Shown here: positions 58,851 to 64,000 of the stretch, piece by piece
How positions within the stretch are numbered: position 1 is the first letter of the stretch
Layout of the letters: each line of letters starts with the position of its first letter
Source of the DNA: Paenibacillus silvestris
Lineage (GTDB): Bacteria; Bacillota; Bacilli; Paenibacillales; NBRC-103111
DNA: 64,000 bases
Direction: 5' to 3'
NCBI RefSeq assembly: GCF_009882985.1
Contig: NZ_WTUZ01000014.1
Span: 74,017-138,016, forward strand
Position numbers and translations under genes: made by a program
Notes under the pieces: model-generated
What the model was told of the DNA's origin: nothing
The model's database searches: none
Seen by the model: only the letters and a program-made list of their open reading frames with translations

Positions 58851-59179
58851 GCGGTTCCTTCGATCCCTTCGTTAAGAAATCCGGAGATGCCTGTAAGGTC
58901 AAAAAGCCTTTTGATACCAGATGGAATATGGCGCACAGCGAACGGCGCTTTCAACTCATCACGTATTTTCAAAGCAGAAACCACAATACCAATCCCCGTG
59001 CTATCGATATATGTTAACTCACCTACGTCTAGAATTAACGCTTTATCGGTTCTATGAACAACCGCCTCAAGCGCATGACGGAACGTTAAAGCCGCTGCCA
59101 AATCGAGTTCACCACGGATATGAAGCTGTATAGATTTCTCCAATTCTTCTTGATCAACTTGGAACTTTTCTACTGACAT
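58847..59179 (-). CDS. Second RsbV-like anti-anti-sigma factor
   Basis: 110 residues, STAS domain. LILDVGELTYIDSTGIGIVV holds Ser60 in the same position as in the first RsbV. AAGGAG lies 8 nt before the ATG at 59179. It forms a two-gene unit with the rsbW-like gene. A candidate sigma-A promoter (TTGTGT, 17 bp, TACACT) lies upstream on the minus strand. Confidence 0.85.
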   Translation of the reverse strand: MSVEKFQVDQEELEKSIQLHIRGELDLAAALTFRHALEAVVHRTDKALILDVGELTYIDSTGIGIVVSALKIRDELKAPFAVRHIPSGIKRLFDLTGISGFLNEGIEGTA

Positions 59180-59253
59180 GCGCCACACTCCTTCTATGTG
59201 ATTTGCTCCTTCAAGTGTAACAAGTGCCTAACCTTTACACAAGCTTTATGGCC

Positions 59254-59277
59254 AAAAGCCTGACCTGTCAGGCTTTT
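59254..59277 (-). terminator. Terminator of the glg operon
   Basis: A perfect 11-bp inverted repeat AAAAGCCTGAC/GTCAGGCTTTT. A second GC-rich dyad (GCCGG/CCGGC, about 59292-59306) lies between it and the glgD stop. Confidence 0.75.
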
Positions 59278-59319
59278 CACAGATAGACAACGAAGCCGGC
59301 CTATCCGGCCAGCCTCCTC

Positions 59320-60414
59320 TTATAACACTCCGCTCTTCTCCGCTACAAACGGATGGGCGTACTCACCGCAAATGATCGCCCCCTGCTCCACCATAACCTG
59401 TTTGTCCAAAATAACCCGATCCAAATAAGCGCCTGCCTGGATGATGCAATCCTGCATGATCACGCTATTTTTGACATGGGCCCCTGGATGAACGACAACC
59501 CCCGGGAACAAGATGCTATTCTCCACGTAGCCTTCTATTCGGCACCCTGGTGCGACGAACGAATTACGAATCAAGGCTTGCTGATGGCAAGCAATCGCGG
59601 CCTCGTCCTCTTTTCGCGTATACACGGATTCTTGATGCTTCATGAACTGCCTCCATCCATGCGGCTGCAAAAGCTGCATACTGTGCGCATAATAGCTGTC
59701 GACAGAATCCATGATTGCCATATAGCCATGGTTGGCATAGCCCTGTACATGAAGCTGGGCCAGCTGCTCCCAAATCACCTGTTTCAGATCCATGCCTCTA
59801 CCGGGCTTCATGCTCATCTCAATGAGATCAATCAGCAGCTTTCGCTCCAGTACCACCGTATCCAGATCAATGTTTTGCGGGGCGAGACTCGGCATCGCAT
59901 GGTAGGTGTGAGCGGCACTAACAACGCGGCCTTGATCATTCATCTCCAAGCTATAAGCATGTCCAATATGCGCATGGCGGTCCATCTCCGTCAAATGTTT
60001 GAAGAGCGCCGTAATATCCGCCCCACTGCTGAGATGGTAATCGATCATCTGCTCATAATGAGAATGATAAATAATCCGGCTGGATGCTAGCAAAACGTAC
60101 TTTTCATTCCTCGATTTCAAGTAAGTTAGGTGGTTGTCCAATTGAGGCTGATTGCCATGCTGGGCAGTTAGCGTATGCAGCGCCTCCAACCCGTAATGCT
60201 GCCCGTTTCCGATATGATGGAGCAGCGATTCCGCCTTCGGAGTCGCCAGCACCACAACCTCATGAATACCTGCATTGCTCATATTGGAAAGGGCAAAATC
60301 CGCTAACCGGTAGCGGCCGGCAAATGGCACCGCACCCACACACCGGTCACGGGTAAGTATCGACAAATCACTTTGTTCGCTCATGAGATTAATTAGGCCA
60401 AGAACATTCTCCAT
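59320..60414 (-). CDS. glgD: GlgD, non-catalytic subunit of ADP-glucose pyrophosphorylase
   Basis: 364 residues. It has the nucleotidyltransferase fold (VPFAGRYRLADFALSNMSNA, GIHEVVVL) and a left-handed helix tail (GCRIEGYVENSILFPGVVVH). The catalytic GGxGxRLxPLT loop of GlgC is absent and reads NLMSEQSDLSILTRDR here, as expected for GlgD. It associates with GlgC. GGAGGAGG lies 8 nt before the ATG. Confidence 0.9.
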   Translation of the reverse strand: MENVLGLINLMSEQSDLSILTRDRCVGAVPFAGRYRLADFALSNMSNAGIHEVVVLATPKAESLLHHIGNGQHYGLEALHTLTAQHGNQPQLDNHLTYLKSRNEKYVLLASSRIIYHSHYEQMIDYHLSSGADITALFKHLTEMDRHAHIGHAYSLEMNDQGRVVSAAHTYHAMPSLAPQNIDLDTVVLERKLLIDLIEMSMKPGRGMDLKQVIWEQLAQLHVQGYANHGYMAIMDSVDSYYAHSMQLLQPHGWRQFMKHQESVYTRKEDEAAIACHQQALIRNSFVAPGCRIEGYVENSILFPGVVVHPGAHVKNSVIMQDCIIQAGAYLDRVILDKQVMVEQGAIICGEYAHPFVAEKSGVL

Positions 60415-60464
60415 ACGGCATTCCTCCTCCGAATTCTGCTTGGTCAGAACAACTAGACGAGAGC

Positions 60465-61673
60465 TTAAACGAAATTCAGCCGCGTACCGGTCAATTGAGC
60501 AGGTATAGAGGCTGGGTAGTGACGGCCAATCACGGATCTCTCACCGACAACCGTAACACCTGGATTCCCCGGCTTGCCAACAATAGCACCATCTTTAATA
60601 ATCGAGCCTTCTCCGATAATGGCATTGAGGATAAGCGCATGTCTCCCGATCTGAACGCCGGGCATAATAACGCTGTTGAGCACCCGGCTATGCTCGCCAA
60701 CCCTCACACCATCGAAGAGAACTGAGTGGCTGACATTCCCATATATGGAGACACCTTCGCCAATTTCGGCATTATTGACCCGCGCGTCGAGCGCCACTTC
60801 ACTTTTGGGAAGCTCACGCTTTGCCGTCCATACAGGCCATGCCTCCTGATTCAGCTGCAGCCTTGGATAATACCCCAGTAAATCCATGTGAGATTCCCAT
60901 AGGCTTTCTATCGTGCCGACATCCTTCCAGTAGCCTTCAAAGGGATAAGCCGATACATGAGCCCCCTCAGCCAGCAGCCCGGGAATAATATCATGACCAA
61001 AATCATGGCTAGAAGCCGGATTATCTGCATCCTGCTCCAAACGTGACTTCAGGAATTCCCAGTTAAATACGTAAATTCCCATGGAGGCCAAGTTGCTGGC
61101 TGCTTTGAACGGCTTCTCGGCAAAAGCCGTAATCCGATGCTGCTCATCAGCGCTAACAATGCCAAAGCGGCTGGTTTCCTCCCATTTCACAGGCATCACC
61201 GAAATCGTAGCATCTGCGCCAGTTGCCTGATGATGCTCGAGCATCGTCCGATAATCCATGTTATAGATATGATCGCCTGAGAGGATTAACACATACTTCG
61301 GATTATGCTCCTGCAAGTAGGCTAAGTTTTGATAAATGGCATCTGCGGTTCCCTTATACGCATTGGGTGCCCCGGCCTGCCGTTCCAGGATGGAGATGCC
61401 GCTACTACCATTATGGCTGCTGTTACCGCCTTCCACCTGCCAAGCGTCCCCGCTCCCGATGTGCGCATGCAGAACAGCCGGCTTATACTGCGTCAGCACA
61501 CCAACCGTACCGATCCCTGAATTACGGCAATTGCTTAAAGCAAAATCAATCATCCGGTATTTCGCTCCAAAGTGTACCGCCGGCTTCGCCATATACTTCG
61601 TTAACGGACGAAGCCTGCTTCCTTCACCGCCAGCTAACAGCATAGCTACGCATTCCTGCTTCTTCATCATCAT
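60465..61673 (-). CDS. glgC: Glucose-1-phosphate adenylyltransferase GlgC
   Basis: 402 residues. [20 protein letters not shown] is the intact nucleotide loop; [29 protein letters not shown] and [16 protein letters not shown] follow. It makes ADP-glucose from ATP and glucose 1-phosphate, the committed step of glycogen synthesis. It starts next to the glgB stop. Three ATG codons in a row leave the start ambiguous by two residues. Confidence 0.93.
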   Translation of the reverse strand: MMMKKQECVAMLLAGGEGSRLRPLTKYMAKPAVHFGAKYRMIDFALSNCRNSGIGTVGVLTQYKPAVLHAHIGSGDAWQVEGGNSSHNGSSGISILERQAGAPNAYKGTADAIYQNLAYLQEHNPKYVLILSGDHIYNMDYRTMLEHHQATGADATISVMPVKWEETSRFGIVSADEQHRITAFAEKPFKAASNLASMGIYVFNWEFLKSRLEQDADNPASSHDFGHDIIPGLLAEGAHVSAYPFEGYWKDVGTIESLWESHMDLLGYYPRLQLNQEAWPVWTAKRELPKSEVALDARVNNAEIGEGVSIYGNVSHSVLFDGVRVGEHSRVLNSVIMPGVQIGRHALILNAIIGEGSIIKDGAIVGKPGNPGVTVVGERSVIGRHYPASIPAQLTGTRLNFV

Positions 61674-61674
61674 C

Positions 61675-63576
61675 TCATCCTTCCATTTGTTTTTTTTGGA
61701 AAATGACAGCCGCCAGTGGCGGTATCGTTACCGTAATACTGTAAGGTTGGTTCTGACACGACCACTCTTCCGCAGTCTGTGCAGACTCGTTAATCACGCC
61801 CGATCCGCCGAAATCTGAGTGATCACTGTTAAATACTTCTCGGTATTGCGCAGGCTCCTTAACCCCGATACGATAACCTTCGTGAGTCTCAGGCTTGAAA
61901 TTACAGACCATGATGAGCGCTTCGTCCTCCTTCCCTTTCCGCCCAAACATCACCAGTCCGTCAGTCGTATCCTCCAAATCAATCCCTTCAAACCCTTCAG
62001 GCGCATAATCCAGCTCCCATAGAGCCTTCTCCGATATGTAAAAATGATTCAATGCTTTCACAAAATGTTGAAACTGTTCATGTTCACGATCCTGCAGAAC
62101 GTCCCAAGCGAGCGCCGCTTCCGAGTCCCAATCCTGCTCCTGGCCGAACTCGCTGCCCATGAATAGGAGCTTCTTGCCCGGATGCCCAATCAGATAGGCG
62201 TACAGAACACGCAGATTAGCAAATCGCTGCCAATTGTCGCTGCCCGACATTTTACCTAGCAGAGATTTATCTGGGTGAGCCATCTCATCATGCGAATAGG
62301 GGAGGATGTAATTCTCATTCCTTCGCTCCTGCAGTGACTTCGTCAACTGCGGCTCCAGTCCGCTGCGCTGCTCTTGGCTCTTCTTCATATAGTCGAGTGT
62401 GTTCCACGTAAAACTTAAGTCCCATTTGTAATTGAAACCTAATCCTCCCTGCTGGGCCGGCTCCGTTACTCCCGGGAATGAACTGGAATCCTCCGCCATC
62501 ATCAAGGCGTTCGGGTATCTGGCGAATATGACGGCATTCAGCTTTTGGAGAAAAGCTATGCCTTCCAAATTTTCCTCGCCACCCTCGTCATTCGTGATGC
62601 GTTCTTCTTCGGATCTGTCGAAATTCAGCGTCAGCATACTGTACACCGCATCGACACGCAAACCGTCAATATGATAAACATCCATCCAGAACAAAGCATT
62701 GGAAATCAAAAAGCTGTGCACTTCAGGCTTCCCATAATCGAAAATATGAGTCCCCCAAGTCGGATGCTCACCTTTGCGGCTATCCGTATATTCATAAAGG
62801 GGCACGCCATCGAATCGGGATAGTCCATGAGCGTCTTTGCAAAAGTGCGCCGGGACCCAATCCATAATGACGCCGATCCCCCTCTGATGGCAGCGATCAA
62901 CCAAATACATGAACTCCTGCGGCGTGCCAAAACGGCTAGTCACCGAGTAATAACCCGTCACCTGATAGCCCCAGGATTTATCCAGCGGATGCTCCATAAG
63001 CGGCATAAGCTCGATGTGAGTAAAGCCATGTTCCACGACATAGTCGACCAGCTCGTCAGCCAATTCTCCATAACTGTAAAAGCCGCCGTCCTCCTTACGC
63101 TTCCAGCTGCCCAGATGCACCTCATAGATCAGAAGCGGCTGCTGTAAAAATTGGTGCGCTGTCTTCCTTGCCAGCCAATCTTCGTCCTGCCAAGCATAAC
63201 CGCCCAAGGAAGTCACAATGGAAGCGGTTCCCGGTCTAAGTTCCGAAGAAAACGCATAAGGGTCTGATTTCAAATAACAATCATCGTTTGACGTAATGAT
63301 TTCGTATTTGTATAAAGTACCTTCCTTCAATTCGGGGATAAAAAGCGTCCACACACCGTCTGACACCGACATCGCGTGATTTCGGCCATCCCACCCGTTA
63401 AAGCTGCCCGATACGTTCACTTGCTTCGCATTGGGCGCCCAAACAGCAAAATGGACACCTCCCACAGCATCCCTTTCTTCCAAATGAGAGCCCAGAAACC
63501 GGTAACTTTGATACTGCGTACCCTCATGAAACAGATATAAAGCGTCCGAACTGGGTGACGATGTCATCGTTGTCAT
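61675..63576 (-). CDS. glgB: 1,4-alpha-glucan branching enzyme GlgB
   Basis: 633 residues. A CBM48 domain (about 40-125: [20 protein letters not shown]) precedes a GH13 barrel: [18 protein letters not shown] (nucleophile), [10 protein letters not shown] (acid) and YSHDE. It adds alpha-1,6 branches to glycogen. It is the first gene of glgB-glgC-glgD. No glgA or glgP follows within the window, unlike the B. subtilis glgBCDAP operon. A perfect sigma-B promoter lies 40 nt upstream. Confidence 0.93.
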   Translation of the reverse strand: MTTMTSSPSSDALYLFHEGTQYQSYRFLGSHLEERDAVGGVHFAVWAPNAKQVNVSGSFNGWDGRNHAMSVSDGVWTLFIPELKEGTLYKYEIITSNDDCYLKSDPYAFSSELRPGTASIVTSLGGYAWQDEDWLARKTAHQFLQQPLLIYEVHLGSWKRKEDGGFYSYGELADELVDYVVEHGFTHIELMPLMEHPLDKSWGYQVTGYYSVTSRFGTPQEFMYLVDRCHQRGIGVIMDWVPAHFCKDAHGLSRFDGVPLYEYTDSRKGEHPTWGTHIFDYGKPEVHSFLISNALFWMDVYHIDGLRVDAVYSMLTLNFDRSEEERITNDEGGEENLEGIAFLQKLNAVIFARYPNALMMAEDSSSFPGVTEPAQQGGLGFNYKWDLSFTWNTLDYMKKSQEQRSGLEPQLTKSLQERRNENYILPYSHDEMAHPDKSLLGKMSGSDNWQRFANLRVLYAYLIGHPGKKLLFMGSEFGQEQDWDSEAALAWDVLQDREHEQFQHFVKALNHFYISEKALWELDYAPEGFEGIDLEDTTDGLVMFGRKGKEDEALIMVCNFKPETHEGYRIGVKEPAQYREVFNSDHSDFGGSGVINESAQTAEEWSCQNQPYSITVTIPPLAAVIFQKKQMEG

Positions 63577-63616
63577 CCATTTTCCTCCCCGCCATCGAAT
63601 AATTGCCTACCTCTTA

Positions 63617-63642
63617 ATACCCCCATTCCCGCCTATTGAAAC
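63617..63642 (-). promoter_or_regulatory. sigma-B promoter of the glg operon
   Basis: On the minus strand GTTTCA (63637-63642), 14-bp spacer, GGGTAT (63617-63622). This is the best match to the sigma-B consensus in the window. The T tract of the upstream terminator runs directly into its -35. Confidence 0.75.
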
Positions 63643-63648
63643 AAAAAA

Positions 63649-63685
63649 TGCACAAGTTGCCCATTATTTGGGACGAACTTGTGCA
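63649..63685 (-). terminator. Terminator of the PP2C phosphatase gene
   Basis: A perfect 10-bp stem TGCACAAGTT/AACTTGTGCA followed on the minus strand by TTTTTT. Confidence 0.8.
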
Positions 63686-63714
63686 TGTATCCATTTTTTA
63701 TAAATAAGTGCCAC

Positions 63715-64000
63715 TTACGAAATGCTGATCATGACCAGGCACATGTCGTCCTGTGGAGCCCCGCTTTTGTCATGCGGGTAGATGCGCTCCACCAGCCCCT
63801 CTGGATCGTGTGCGCTGCCAGAAAACTGCAGTCCTTGCTGTATTTTCGCGATACCATCCTGCTCCTCATCATCCAGCCATTCCGATAGACCGTCTGTGAA
63901 TAGAACAATACGCGCTTCTTTCTCATAACGAATGACGCCTTTCGTCACTTCGATTCCCTCAAAAAAACCAATGGCGCAGCAGCCTTCCGTCAACAGCTTC
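63715..64000 (-). CDS. PP2C/SpoIIE-type phosphatase, 3' part only
   Basis: The last about 95 residues are visible; the 5' end lies beyond the window. VLFTDGLSEWLDDEEQDGI and the ending GAPQDDMCLVMISIS carry two late metal-binding Asp motifs of the SpoIIE/RsbU phosphatase domain. Such enzymes dephosphorylate RsbV and switch on sigma-B. Its place beside the glg and rsb genes fits a role as RsbU/RsbY-like activator; whether it carries a receiver domain cannot be seen. Confidence 0.78.
   Translation of the reverse strand, partial: KLLTEGCCAIGFFEGIEVTKGVIRYEKEARIVLFTDGLSEWLDDEEQDGIAKIQQGLQFSGSAHDPEGLVERIYPHDKSGAPQDDMCLVMISIS

Noticed and set aside
59353..60090. 245-codon open frame opposite glgD
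   Set aside because: It mirrors the glgD frame, shows no family features and has no promoter or ribosome site.

Overview
The window looks like a chromosomal segment of a spore-forming Gram-positive bacterium of the Paenibacillus type. The evidence is a complete gerPA-gerPE set plus a separate gerPF-like gene, mother-cell type promoter elements, SLH-domain wall proteins, a LiaI/PspA envelope-stress operon, ytr-like and tcyP genes, an rsbV-rsbW-sigB stress locus, mid GC content and AGGAGG ribosome sites. There is no phage, insertion sequence, CRISPR array, rRNA or tRNA that I can see. Species assignment is inference.

Layout. 1-3.5 kb: 5' end of nadE, a bacilliredoxin, a DUF3905-like gene coupled to an Lgt-like membrane protein, and a polysaccharide deacetylase lipoprotein. 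3.6-5.8 kb: liaI-like, pspA-like, pspC and pspA in one operon. 6.0 kb: isolated gerPF-like gene. 6.4-8.4 kb: GntR regulator, ABC ATPase and permease. 8.6-14.8 kb: metallophosphoesterase, a secreted three-repeat protein, a two-component system and an ApbE-like protein. The promoters of the last three units share arrays of TCAG boxes spaced exactly 11 bp apart. 14.8 kb: five phased DnaA boxes in front of a BaiN/YtfP flavoprotein. 16.5-22 kb: tcyP, a lipoprotein, an inositol monophosphatase and a DRE-TIM aldolase. 22.2-25 kb: a second two-component system and an NlpC/P60 endopeptidase. 25.2-27.7 kb: Hsp20-like gene divergent from gerPABCDE. 27.8-38.6 kb: GH18-SLH protein, diguanylate cyclase, orphan response regulator, DUF554, thiN, a second deacetylase, PilZ, a GAF-type methionine sulfoxide reductase, araD with AraR-type operators, and an SLH protein. 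39-46 kb: an ECF sigma/anti-sigma pair with its own promoter, a RacA-like coiled coil, an HD-GYP protein and nfeD-floT. 46.5-50 kb: lipoprotein, cold-shock csp-ydjO, and stress proteins.

50-64 kb is the most coherent part: a sigma-B centred region. It has DUF948-rsbV-rsbW-sigB-ppk2, a hybrid sensor kinase coupled to a CheR-type methyltransferase (the RsbK/RsbM arrangement known from Bacillus cereus), a second rsbV-rsbW pair, dps, glgB-glgC-glgD, and at the window edge a PP2C phosphatase. Five sigma-B-type promoters, all GTTTC(A/G)-N14-GG(G/T)TA(A/T), precede the sigB operon, dps, glgB, a DUF1328 gene and a DUF1003 gene. This suggests a stress response that couples iron/DNA protection, polyphosphate and glycogen metabolism to one partner-switching module.

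All calls rest on reading the sequence and on recalled family knowledge. No database search or structure prediction was run.
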